Assembly: GCA_937915785.1 (NCBI GenBank)
Contig: CALGGY010000119.1
Location: forward strand, 1-39,238
DNA from: an uncultured Bacteroidales bacterium
GTDB taxonomy: Bacteria > Bacteroidota > Bacteroidia > Bacteroidales > P3
Direction: 5' to 3'
DNA: 39,238 nucleotides
Part shown: positions 1-7,101 of the stretch, one piece after another
Numbering within the stretch: the first letter of the stretch is position 1
Layout of the letters: the number at the start of each line of letters is the position of its first letter
Position numbers and translations under genes: made by a program
The notes under the pieces: model-generated
Told to the model about the DNA's origin: nothing
The model's input: the letters and a program-made list of their open reading frames with translations, nothing else
Database searches by the model: none

Positions 1-56
1 AAAGTCGATTGTTTGAAAAATTCCGCCGAAAGTTCCTATTTTGTCAGATTTTTTTC

Positions 57-64
57 TATCTTTG
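57..64 (+). promoter_or_regulatory. Bacteroidota -7 promoter box (TATCTTTG)
   Basis: This is a perfect match to TAnnTTTG. No TTTG lies at the usual 19-21 base distance upstream, so only half of the promoter is supported. No gene follows closely. The inverted repeats at 125-166 would lie in its transcript. Confidence 0.35.
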
Positions 65-265
65 CAAACATATTTCTTTTGTTTTTTTATGCTCAACTAC
101 AAAAACACGAGAGATATGAAATTGGGACAAGTACTTGCCAATTAATTAATTAACAATTACTTGTCCATTTATCAACAAGTCAATTGCAAGGTTACTTGCG
201 GAATTTAGGAAATGCTAAGCACGAAAAAAATAGCAAAAAAAAACGATATTTTTTCAAAAAAAACG

Positions 266-273
266 TATCTTTG
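266..273 (+). promoter_or_regulatory. Bacteroidota -7 promoter box (TATCTTTG)
   Basis: This perfect TAnnTTTG box sits inside a run of imperfect repeats of the form A(n)-CGTAT-T(n), with copies near 243, 263 and 290. The upstream element is only T-rich. A transcript from here would contain the CTGTAAAT/ATTTACAG inverted repeat at 311-374. It could be the long-leader promoter of the small ORF and DUF262 genes, or the promoter of a small RNA. Confidence 0.4.
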
Positions 274-753
274 CAGAACCAAACAAAAAACGTATTTTTT
301 ATGCAAAATGCTGTAAATAAATCAAACAAGAACACAATCGCACACAATGATGCGTGTAACTTATTGATTTACAGTATATTACCCCCCCTCGAGCGTATCC
401 AACCATAACCGAATCGGTGCGGCAAAACGAAGACATGCCCTCCGAAAACGAGGAGGTTTCCCGTCCCACATTCCCCATGGCAGACGGCACTGTGCTACGG
501 AATGGCACAGTTGTCCCTTATTTTTGCCGGCGAAATAAAGAAGAGGGTATGCCGAACAGAAATATTTTGTATGTTTGCAGCGTATTTGAAGATAGCGTAA
601 GCTATGATGTGGCTGTGAAAAGAAATCGCCAATTTTCAGCAACAGAGCACACCGATAGGTACGTCCGCATAGGCGTACTCTTTTCGGTTTTTCAGTTTTT
701 GCGCGGCGTTTGGCGATGCCTTTTCTACCAGAAGGAGGGAGGGGTGCGCCGTT

Positions 754-786
754 TTTCAATTCAGAATTAAAAATCAAGAATTAAGA
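754..786. repeat. AT-rich simple-sequence spacer
   Basis: This stretch is made of short variations on GAATTAA and AATTCAGAATT. The same style of low-complexity spacer recurs at 4441, 6481, 13500, about 14846 and 14941, and I see none between genes in the core part of the window. It ends exactly where the small ORF at 787 starts. Confidence 0.5.
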
Positions 787-933
787 ATGATGAAAATCAG
801 AGGTCTGTCGTTTTCGTGGAGCCGGTTGTTGGGCATTGCCGGTTTGAAGAACAAGATTGCCCGCAAGACCGGCATCCCTACCACTCGCGGCGGGCTGGAG
901 CGTAAGTTGGGAAGAATACTGAATATGCAATAA
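787..933 (+). CDS. Small basic protein of 48 residues, unknown function
   Basis: The ORF opens with two ATG codons in a row at 787 and 790, ends with TAA at 931-933 and stops 26 bases before the first DUF262 gene. The product is strongly basic. It begins MMKIRGLSFSWSRLLGIAGL, and continues with a lysine/arginine-rich stretch and a TGIPTTRGGLERKLG segment. I see no signal peptide or membrane helix. The ordered, non-repetitive amino-acid pattern and the GC-rich third positions argue that it is real. I half-remember similar short MKI-GLSFSW...TGIPTTR proteins from gut Bacteroidales, but I cannot name a family. Its position directly before the DUF262 genes suggests co-transcription. Possible roles are a regulator, a nucleic-acid-binding peptide or an antitoxin-like partner, all speculative. 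Confidence 0.55.
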   Translation: MMKIRGLSFSWSRLLGIAGLKNKIARKTGIPTTRGGLERKLGRILNMQ

Positions 934-959
934 AAGAGTGATTTTAAAAACATATCTAT

Positions 960-2510
960 ATGAATATCATTTCAGAAAAACAGTTCAAAGAATTTGCCAA
1001 CAAATACTTTCCTGGCAAAGCAACTCATTATGACGAAACCTACGCTTTTATACAAGCTAATATCGTTTCTGTCGGTGAACTTTTAACAATAGGAAAACTA
1101 CGGATTCCTCCATACCAACGCCCATATCGTTGGACAGAGAAAAATGTGCGACAATTGCTTGAAGATGTGCTACAAAGCATGAACGCAGGCAAAAAGAGCT
1201 ATCGCATTGGAAGCGTCATCCTGCATAACAACACAACAGACAATGTCCTGGACATTGTGGACGGACAGCAACGGCTGACAACTCTGTTCCTTTTGTGGAA
1301 TGCGTGCTGTAAATCCGACAATTATCTTTGCCCGCTTTCTTTCGGCACGGAATCGCATGCGACCATCAAGCAGAACTTTTTATTCATCAACGCATGGCTT
1401 GACGAGAATGTCGGAAATAAGGAAAACTACCTCAAATATGTTTTGGAAGCCTGCGATTTTGTCAAAATCGTGGCGGACGACCTTTCTGAAGCGTTCCAAA
1501 TGTTTGATTCGCAAAACGGTAGAGGGAAAGAATTGGAAGCATATAACCTGTTGAAAGCGTATCATATCCGTGCTATGGAAATGGATAGCAGGGAAGACAA
1601 AATCCGTTGCGACAAGAGGTGGGAAGAGGCCACACAATACGATCCTACTCCAAAAATCAAGGATGACCCGAACATTGATGTGCTGAAACAGATCTTCAAC
1701 GAACAACTGTATCGAAGCCGTGTCTGGAGCCGACAAAACTGGGCTGGCGAGTTTTCAAAAACGCAAATTGATGAGTTCAAGGGGTTCACTATCGACAAGA
1801 ACCACCCCGCTCTGTTCCCCTACCAAAATCCGCAACTCCTACAGTATTTAACAGCAAAGTTCTACGACACGATTTTTTCCGGCACCACCGCCACCAAAAA
1901 CCGTTTCGAACTCGGCGACAACGACCACATCAACCCCTTTGTCAACGTCAACCAGCAAATTGTGAACGGCAAGGATTTCTTCGATTATGTGGAAACATAC
2001 GTGGAAATTTACAAGCAAATGTTCATCAACCTCGGCACCTACCAATTGAGCGAGTTCAAGGAGTTCTATTACGCCTATTGTTTGAATTACAACTGGCCAG
2101 ACAATAATGAGGCAAAAGCAAAGGAAAAACGCAAAGAGGATTGTTCTTTCAATCCCCAATTGCAAGCTTCCCGGACAGGAGACTCTTACTTGCGGGAAGC
2201 CTACAAATCACTTGTGTTTGTACTATTCGACAAGTTCGGTGAGAAAGGACTGAACAAGTACTACAAAACACTATACAGGTTAATCTACTCTATGCGATTG
2301 GAAAAAAGTCAGGTCAGACGCAGCGCTGTCGCAACTTTGCCTGGTAGCTATTTCAAGACTATTGCAACCGCAAAGGATTTGGCCGATTTGTCAGAATTAG
2401 ACAAAAAAGCAGCTGAATTATCCTCACGAGCATTCGAGGCAGAAGGCAAAATCGCCAATCAAAAAATCGTCAACTTTATAAAAACAGGAAAAGAAAATGA
2501 AAACAACTAA
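960..2510 (+). CDS. DUF262 domain protein without a visible HNH domain
   Basis: A protein of 516 residues. It has the DUF262 (GmrSD N-terminal, ParB/Srx-like) signature: IPPYQRPYRW at 49-58, a RIGSVIL strand at about 82-88, VDGQQRLTTL at 100-109 and SQNGRGKELEAYNLLKA at 184-200. In characterised relatives such as GmrS and SspE this domain carries the NTP-hydrolysing and sensing function. The C-terminal part (about 220-516) is mostly helical in appearance, has very few histidines and lacks the EH-x-PQ and NLxLL-x-N motifs of DUF1524. The protein therefore looks nuclease-less by itself. It overlaps the next gene by 14 bases, so the two are almost certainly translated together. The AT-rich codon use differs from the core genes after 15000. 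An anti-phage or restriction role is inferred from the family and neighbours only. Confidence 0.85.
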   Translation: MNIISEKQFKEFANKYFPGKATHYDETYAFIQANIVSVGELLTIGKLRIPPYQRPYRWTEKNVRQLLEDVLQSMNAGKKSYRIGSVILHNNTTDNVLDIVDGQQRLTTLFLLWNACCKSDNYLCPLSFGTESHATIKQNFLFINAWLDENVGNKENYLKYVLEACDFVKIVADDLSEAFQMFDSQNGRGKELEAYNLLKAYHIRAMEMDSREDKIRCDKRWEEATQYDPTPKIKDDPNIDVLKQIFNEQLYRSRVWSRQNWAGEFSKTQIDEFKGFTIDKNHPALFPYQNPQLLQYLTAKFYDTIFSGTTATKNRFELGDNDHINPFVNVNQQIVNGKDFFDYVETYVEIYKQMFINLGTYQLSEFKEFYYAYCLNYNWPDNNEAKAKEKRKEDCSFNPQLQASRTGDSYLREAYKSLVFVLFDKFGEKGLNKYYKTLYRLIYSMRLEKSQVRRSAVATLPGSYFKTIATAKDLADLSELDKKAAELSSRAFEAEGKIANQKIVNFIKTGKENENN

Positions 2511-4443
2511 CGATACCGATAATTTGGGCAAAAGCATAGCGGAAATTTTTGACAGACAATATAAATATGTCATTCCGCTCTACCAACGAAATTTTTCTTG
2601 GAGACAGCCGCAAATCGAACAACTGCTACAAGACATTTATAGTGCCTTCAAGAACGGTCAAAACCACTACTATATTGGCAGTCTCGTAGTATTGAAACGC
2701 CCCAACGGAGATTTTGAAGTGATTGACGGTCAACAACGTCTGACTGTGTTATCGCTCATTACCAAAATTATGAAAATCAACGACGAGCCGCGCCTGTTCT
2801 ACGACTCCCGACCAGAATTTGAAGAGTTTCTTGCCGATTTCTACAAGTCCGAAGATGGGAACAGCGACATTGACTTTCCTCAAACTGCACATTTGCGGAA
2901 TGCCATTGGATACATCAAAGAAATTGACTTGGACGCCGAGCTCACAACAACTAAGGTTGGAGATGCAGAGACGGATTTCGTCAACTATTTCAAAAACAAC
3001 GTAATATTGGTTAGAGTGGAAATACCGCAGGACACCGATGTCGCTTCTTATTTTGAGATTATGAACAATCGCGGGGCACAACTGCAAAAGCACGAAATCC
3101 TGAAGTCGTTTCTGTTGAGCAAATTGAATGGGAAGTCTTATGACGAGTTTGCCAAGATTTGGACAGCCTGCTCACAAATGGACACTCCCATCCAGAAACT
3201 TTTCACGGCAGACGACAGGCGCAGATACTTTGGCGACAATTATGATGACTTCCGTTTTGAAAGTCTTGTTTCTGTTGACAACAATTCGGGTGGAGGAACA
3301 GCCGGAACTACCCCACTTGATCAAATTCTTGAGATCGCTTTTCAAACATCTTCTGCAAAAGATGACAAAAACAGCGATGGTACAGAGGATGGTGTTGAAG
3401 ATGATGGGGACGAAACCAAATACAAGTCCATCATTGATTTTCCGAATTTTCTGATGCACGTATTCAAAGTGATGTTCCCTAATAAAGTGAAGTTTTCTGA
3501 CGGCGAAGAAAAAGAAATCCCGCTGAATGAGAAATACCTCATCAGTGCCTACAAAGCCGTGGAAAGCCAACTCAATTCGGAAGATTTTATTAAAACATTA
3601 TTCTTCTGCCGTACCATCTTCGACAAATACGTAGTGAAAACTGTTATTGACGAAAAGGCCGAGGAGGGTGAGCGTTGGACTTTGAGGAAGCCCAAGAAAA
3701 ACGACAATAATGCTTTGGACTTTGGCAAAACATTCGACAATGACGAGAATCAAAATCGAATTGTCAAAGCGTTGACAATGCTGCAAGTTTCTTTCAGGTC
3801 GAGAATTTACAAGAAATGGCTTTTTGAAATTTTGAAATGGTTCAATGAAAAAAGGGATGTGAATATCGAACACGACGCATATCGCAATCTCTTGGATTCC
3901 ATTATCCTCAACAACTATAATGAAAGAAAAATTGAATATAATCCAATAGCCGAAAACATTCATCTCACGAAAGAAAACTCCTATTCAGAAGGTCTGAACA
4001 CCCCACACTTTTTGTTCAATTTCATAGACTATCTCTATTGGGTGGACTGGAAATCAACGCATCTTGTTGAGAGTGCCAAATATGTTAAGGATTTCGATTT
4101 CAAATACTGGAACTCTGTGGAACACCATTTGGCACAAAAATATGCCATAGATACGGAAAATAATCCTGATGACTTTATCAACAACCTTGGCAATCTTTGT
4201 TTGATAAGCAAAAGTTCCAATTCGAGATTGAGCGATAGGAGTGTCCATGAAAAAGTAATCCGCACACCAGACTCCAATATGGGTGCGAACAGACAGGTCA
4301 TGTATGCAGAATCAAAAGATTCTGAAAACAACTACTCGTGGAACGAAACAAAAATCAAACAGCATTATAATGAAATACTGGAGTTGTTGAACAACCGAGA
4401 TGCAATCCTCCGCAACTCCCTTCCTCCAATCACCAATCCCTAA
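2497..4443 (+). CDS. DUF262 and DUF1524 (HNH) protein, GmrSD-type
   Basis: A protein of 648 residues. The N-terminal DUF262 domain shows IPLYQRNFSW at 26-35, YYIGSLVVL at about 58-66, IDGQQRLTVL at 76-85 and FEIMNNRGAQLQKHEILKS at about 186-204. A charged, low-complexity acidic stretch follows in the middle (about 285-310). The C-terminal part carries a DUF1524-like HNH core: SVEHHLAQ at 540-547, then INNLGNLCLIS at about 561-571 and a NSRLSD segment. The usual proline of EH-x-PQ is alanine here, so the core is recognisable but not canonical. The ATG at 2497 lies inside the previous gene, giving a 14-base overlap. Family knowledge predicts an NTP-dependent nuclease that attacks modified or foreign DNA. 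Its HNH-less neighbour is the likely partner. Confidence 0.87.
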   Translation: MKTTNDTDNLGKSIAEIFDRQYKYVIPLYQRNFSWRQPQIEQLLQDIYSAFKNGQNHYYIGSLVVLKRPNGDFEVIDGQQRLTVLSLITKIMKINDEPRLFYDSRPEFEEFLADFYKSEDGNSDIDFPQTAHLRNAIGYIKEIDLDAELTTTKVGDAETDFVNYFKNNVILVRVEIPQDTDVASYFEIMNNRGAQLQKHEILKSFLLSKLNGKSYDEFAKIWTACSQMDTPIQKLFTADDRRRYFGDNYDDFRFESLVSVDNNSGGGTAGTTPLDQILEIAFQTSSAKDDKNSDGTEDGVEDDGDETKYKSIIDFPNFLMHVFKVMFPNKVKFSDGEEKEIPLNEKYLISAYKAVESQLNSEDFIKTLFFCRTIFDKYVVKTVIDEKAEEGERWTLRKPKKNDNNALDFGKTFDNDENQNRIVKALTMLQVSFRSRIYKKWLFEILKWFNEKRDVNIEHDAYRNLLDSIILNNYNERKIEYNPIAENIHLTKENSYSEGLNTPHFLFNFIDYLYWVDWKSTHLVESAKYVKDFDFKYWNSVEHHLAQKYAIDTENNPDDFINNLGNLCLISKSSNSRLSDRSVHEKVIRTPDSNMGANRQVMYAESKDSENNYSWNETKIKQHYNEILELLNNRDAILRNSLPPITNP

Positions 4444-4472
4444 TTCTACATTCTTAATTCTACATTCTACAT
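4441..4472. repeat. AT-rich simple-sequence spacer
   Basis: This low-complexity run of TAATTCTACATTC variants begins at the stop codon of the preceding DUF262 gene and runs into the 43-base direct repeat. A matching arrangement occurs at 6481-6520. Confidence 0.55.
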
Positions 4473-4515
4473 TGAAACAAACGCCCCCGCCGAAAAGCGT
4501 TCAACAGAGTAGGCA
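4473..4515 (+). repeat. 43-bp direct repeat, copy 1
   Basis: This is copy 1 of a 43-base sequence that begins TGAAACAAACGCC and ends GTTCAACAGAGTAGGCA. Copy 2 at 6521-6563 differs at a single base near the GC-rich centre. Each copy follows an AT-rich spacer that starts within about five bases of a stop codon. The core can form a short stem, AACGC with GCGTT. The two copies bracket the third DUF262 gene in direct orientation. They could be recombination borders, a shared regulatory leader or a dispersed repeat. Confidence 0.85.
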
Positions 4516-4537
4516 ATAAATATAACAAATACGAATT

Positions 4538-6475
4538 ATGGCAAATAATGAAACAACTGACTTGAAATTGGCTCAAGTTTTTGCAACGAAAGCATTCCGC
4601 ATTCCTGATTACCAAAGGGGGTATGCTTGGGGAGAACGTCAATGGAATGACCTGTGGGAGGATATTTGGGATATAACGGAAGATAGCGTTTCAAAAGAGT
4701 ATCAACCTCATTTTACAGGAACGATAACCCTGAAAGAAATAAATAAAGATGCGATTCCATCTGAAGAGTTGTGGTTTCGTGAACGAGGAAATAACTTTTA
4801 TGATGTAGTTGACGGCCAACAGCGACTGACCACATTGGAGATTATGTTATTCGAACTAATCAAATGCTATCCCGATGAAGAGGAAAAGGAGGATTTGAGG
4901 AACATCTATCTTTTTAAAAACAGAAATGCCGCAAACACTCGTTTTTATCTGTTCTCCTATAACAGAAATGATAAGAACCAGGCTTTTCTATTAAACCACG
5001 TCTTTGAAGACAACACGATGATTGTTCCAGATGGTTATATCAATGTGTACACGAACAATCTTACGGCTGCAAAGAATTGGTTCAGCGAGCATATTTCCCT
5101 ACTATCGGATGAAAAGAAACGTGATTTGCTTCGCCGAATACAGACCGCCCTTGTGTTTGACATCAAATACATCAGCAACAATGTGTCTGAACAGGCTGTT
5201 TTCGAGACTATGAACAATAGGGGCAAACCTCTTTCAACATTGGAAAAACTGAAAAACAGACTTCTGTTTCTCACAGCAAAGCTTCCTGATTCTTTGGAAG
5301 ACAGAACCATATTGTCAAAAATGGTGAATGACGCTTGGCGGAAAGTCTATGATTACTTGGGCAAAAACCCGGAGAAAATGCTCGACGAAGACGAATTTCT
5401 TTCTGCGCATCTTACGCTAATACGTGCTCCCGAGTACTATTCTTTTTCTGAACAACTGGCGGAGAAAAAAGTTTTCGAAATGTTTTGTGTTAGGGCTCAA
5501 CAATACTCGTTCAACTGCACTAAGTTGGCAAAAGATGACGATGAGCGAGAGCCTGCTGTGGACTATGCAAAAATCAGCCAGTATGCGCAAGATTTGGCCA
5601 ATTTTGTACCGTATTGGCACGAAGTGAACAATAGTGAAGACTTGCGAATAAATAAAATACTATTATTGAATGGTTCCAAAGAAATGCGTTTACTCTTGGC
5701 CACTCTGGTGTCTTTCCGCGACAAGCAAAGCGATTTGGTGAACAAGTGTATCGATCTGCTACTTAAAGTGGAATTCAGAAATAGTTTGCCGAGCATGAGT
5801 GTCGTTGATGAACGTACGTATGCCACACGCGCACGAGAACTCCATAACCTGGAAGAGTCTTTGGAAGATTTTCACCACAAGTTAGAACAGTTATTAGCTG
5901 TAGGCTGCAATGTGGAAGGAATGATTGGTCAATTCAAATCGTTATTTGAATATGAGAGGGGAAACAAGGGCTTCCATCGTTGGAGTGGTCTTAAATTCTT
6001 TTTGATGGAATTTGAACAGCATCTTCATGAAACGAGGTTCATGAACGACAGTTCTCGTGTGATTTGGGACAATTTCGACGCTACCAACATAGAACACGTG
6101 TTGCCTCAAAGCTTCCAGGACAACTGGAATGATATCGTGTCTAACTATCTTAGGGGAAAAGAAATGTCTGACGATGAAAAACACAGAGCCGTAAAAATCA
6201 TTGTCAACACATTGGGAAATCTCACTATACTCAGATATTCCAAAAATTCCGAATTGCAGAACAAACCGTGGGCAGTCAAGCGCGAACACTATAAAGCGGG
6301 TTCTTTCAGCGAGTTGGCAATTTCTGAAAAAGAAGCATGGGATGGTTGTGCAATACGGGAACGAGGTATTGAAATGCTCGACTTCCTCTCGTCAATGGTA
6401 CAAGGACTTTCTTTTACAGAACGGCAGAAAGAAGAGTTACTTTTCGTGTCTGACAAGTATTTTGTAAATCAGTAA
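4538..6475 (+). CDS. DUF262 and DUF1524 (HNH) protein, GmrSD-type, in a repeat-flanked cassette
   Basis: A protein of 645 residues and the most canonical GmrSD-like member here. DUF262 shows IPDYQRGYAW at 22-31, DVVDGQQRLTTLE at about 89-101 and FETMNNRGKPLSTLEKLKN at 222-240. The DUF1524 nuclease part has IEHVLPQ at 518-524, the textbook form of this HNH motif, followed by IVNTLGNLTILRYSKNSELQNK from about 555. All expected residues for an NTP-dependent HNH endonuclease are therefore visible. The start at 4538 is the first ATG after the 43-base repeat. Its stop is followed at once by a second spacer and repeat copy, so the gene stands as a self-contained unit. It is sequence-diverged from the neighbouring DUF262 genes, which argues against a recent tandem duplication. 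Confidence 0.9.
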   Translation: MANNETTDLKLAQVFATKAFRIPDYQRGYAWGERQWNDLWEDIWDITEDSVSKEYQPHFTGTITLKEINKDAIPSEELWFRERGNNFYDVVDGQQRLTTLEIMLFELIKCYPDEEEKEDLRNIYLFKNRNAANTRFYLFSYNRNDKNQAFLLNHVFEDNTMIVPDGYINVYTNNLTAAKNWFSEHISLLSDEKKRDLLRRIQTALVFDIKYISNNVSEQAVFETMNNRGKPLSTLEKLKNRLLFLTAKLPDSLEDRTILSKMVNDAWRKVYDYLGKNPEKMLDEDEFLSAHLTLIRAPEYYSFSEQLAEKKVFEMFCVRAQQYSFNCTKLAKDDDEREPAVDYAKISQYAQDLANFVPYWHEVNNSEDLRINKILLLNGSKEMRLLLATLVSFRDKQSDLVNKCIDLLLKVEFRNSLPSMSVVDERTYATRARELHNLEESLEDFHHKLEQLLAVGCNVEGMIGQFKSLFEYERGNKGFHRWSGLKFFLMEFEQHLHETRFMNDSSRVIWDNFDATNIEHVLPQSFQDNWNDIVSNYLRGKEMSDDEKHRAVKIIVNTLGNLTILRYSKNSELQNKPWAVKREHYKAGSFSELAISEKEAWDGCAIRERGIEMLDFLSSMVQGLSFTERQKEELLFVSDKYFVNQ

Positions 6476-6480
6476 ACCTA

Positions 6481-6520
6481 TTTCAATTCAATTCCTAATT
6501 GCAAATTTCTAATTCCTAAT
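6481..6520. repeat. AT-rich simple-sequence spacer
   Basis: This low-complexity run of AATTCCTAATT variants directly follows the stop of the third DUF262 gene and leads into copy 2 of the 43-base repeat. Confidence 0.55.
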
Positions 6521-6563
6521 TGAAACAAACGCCGCCGCCGAAAAGCGTTCAACAGAGTAGGCA
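6521..6563 (+). repeat. 43-bp direct repeat, copy 2
   Basis: Copy 2 of the 43-base repeat, in the same orientation as 4473-4515 and with one mismatch (GCCGCCGCCG here, GCCCCCGCCG there). The distance between copies is 2048 bases, almost exactly the third DUF262 gene plus one spacer. The 25-base leader at 6578 starts 15 bases after this copy. Confidence 0.85.
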
Positions 6564-6577
6564 TTTCATTTTCTAAC

Positions 6578-6602
6578 AGTTGCGCCCGACACGTAAAAGG
6601 GA
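6578..6602 (+). promoter_or_regulatory. Shared 25-base leader, copy 1
   Basis: This sequence contains TTGCGCCCGACACGTAAAAG and is identical over 25 bases to 13645-13669. In both places an in-frame TTG lies exactly 30 bases before the ATG I prefer. The element is thus either a conserved untranslated leader with a purine-rich AAAAGGGA ribosome-binding stretch, or an N-terminal extension starting MRPTRKR from TTG. I favour the leader, because the two proteins behind it are unrelated. Confidence 0.75.
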
Positions 6603-6609
6603 AGACAAT

Positions 6610-7083
6610 ATGGTAACAAAAATTTATGAAGCTCGTGACAACTATGGTCATCCAGAAAACCATCCTTTCTTAATCGTCGAAAACGGTGAGATATTTCGTT
6701 CTCGTGATAATTATGGCCATCCAGAGAATCATCCATTCATGATAATTGATGATGGTGAAGTTTTCAAAGCTCGTGACAATTATGGTCACCCGGAAAATCA
6801 TCCGTTTCTTATGGTCAAAAACGGAAAAGTGTACGGATCTCGAGACGGATATGGCCATCCAGAGAATCATCCATTTCTTATAATTGATGGAGAAGATATT
6901 TATAGAACCCGGGACGACTACGGGCATCCTGAAAATCATCCTTTCTTAATCGTTGAAGACGGCAAAATATTTCGCACCCGGGACGATTATGGTCATAAAG
7001 AAAATTATCCTTTTATGATCATTGACGGCTACTATAACCCCGCTATCCTTGCCGCCATTATTTGGGAATGCCAGCTCCTCTAA
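6610..7083 (+). CDS. Protein of six 23-residue GHPENHPF repeats, unknown function
   Basis: The product is 157 residues from ATG 6610; an in-frame TTG at 6580 would add ten. Nearly all of it (residues 9-146) is six head-to-tail units of 23 residues. The pattern is RD-x-YGHPENHPF, then a hydrophobic strand, a polar D/N-G turn and a second strand ending near IFR or VYG. The last unit is altered (GHKENYPF), and the tail ends IIWECQLL. Residues 2-8 look like the end of another unit. Alternating strands and turns suggest a closed or solenoid beta fold. It loosely recalls beta-flower or WG-type repeats, but I cannot assign a family. There is no signal peptide. The KAP NTPase starts 18 bases after the stop, so the two are probably co-expressed. 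It could be a sensor, scaffold or inhibitor. Confidence 0.8.
   Translation: MVTKIYEARDNYGHPENHPFLIVENGEIFRSRDNYGHPENHPFMIIDDGEVFKARDNYGHPENHPFLMVKNGKVYGSRDGYGHPENHPFLIIDGEDIYRTRDDYGHPENHPFLIVEDGKIFRTRDDYGHKENYPFMIIDGYYNPAILAAIIWECQLL
6634..7047 (+). repeat. Six tandem 69-bp coding repeats
   Basis: There are six in-frame units of 69 bases. The encoded GHPENHPF core is nearly invariant while codons vary, for example ggtcatccagaaaaccat in unit 1 against ggccatccagagaatcat in unit 2. Silent divergence with amino-acid conservation points to old units held by selection on the protein rather than fresh DNA slippage. Confidence 0.9.
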
Positions 7084-7101
7084 TTCCAAAATCGAAGCTC
7101 C

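Larger units (their letters stand above)
1..786. other. Gene-free leader region of the accessory island
   Basis: I find no convincing gene here. The first 400 bases are very AT-rich and hold two perfect TAnnTTTG boxes and several inverted repeats. One arm pair is GGACAAGTA at 125-133 with TACTTGTCC at 158-166, and CAAGTACTTG at 128-137 is a perfect 10-base palindrome. A second pair is CTGTAAAT at 311-318 with ATTTACAG at 367-374. From about 375 to 750 the composition becomes GC-richer and both strands are poor in stops (plus 417-770, minus 379-777). Neither translation shows a domain, and one would be antisense to the other. The region could carry the island's promoter, a small RNA or a decayed repeat element. 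Confidence 0.5.

Noticed and set aside
184..408. Plus-strand ORF of 74 codons in the AT-rich leader
   Set aside because: It lacks an ATG start, its composition simply follows the A-rich DNA, and it spans a perfect -7 box and an inverted repeat.
6634..7047. Regular 69-base repeats that might be taken for a CRISPR array or minisatellite
   Set aside because: The units are all in frame, differ mainly at silent positions and encode one continuous protein. There are no unique spacers between short repeats.
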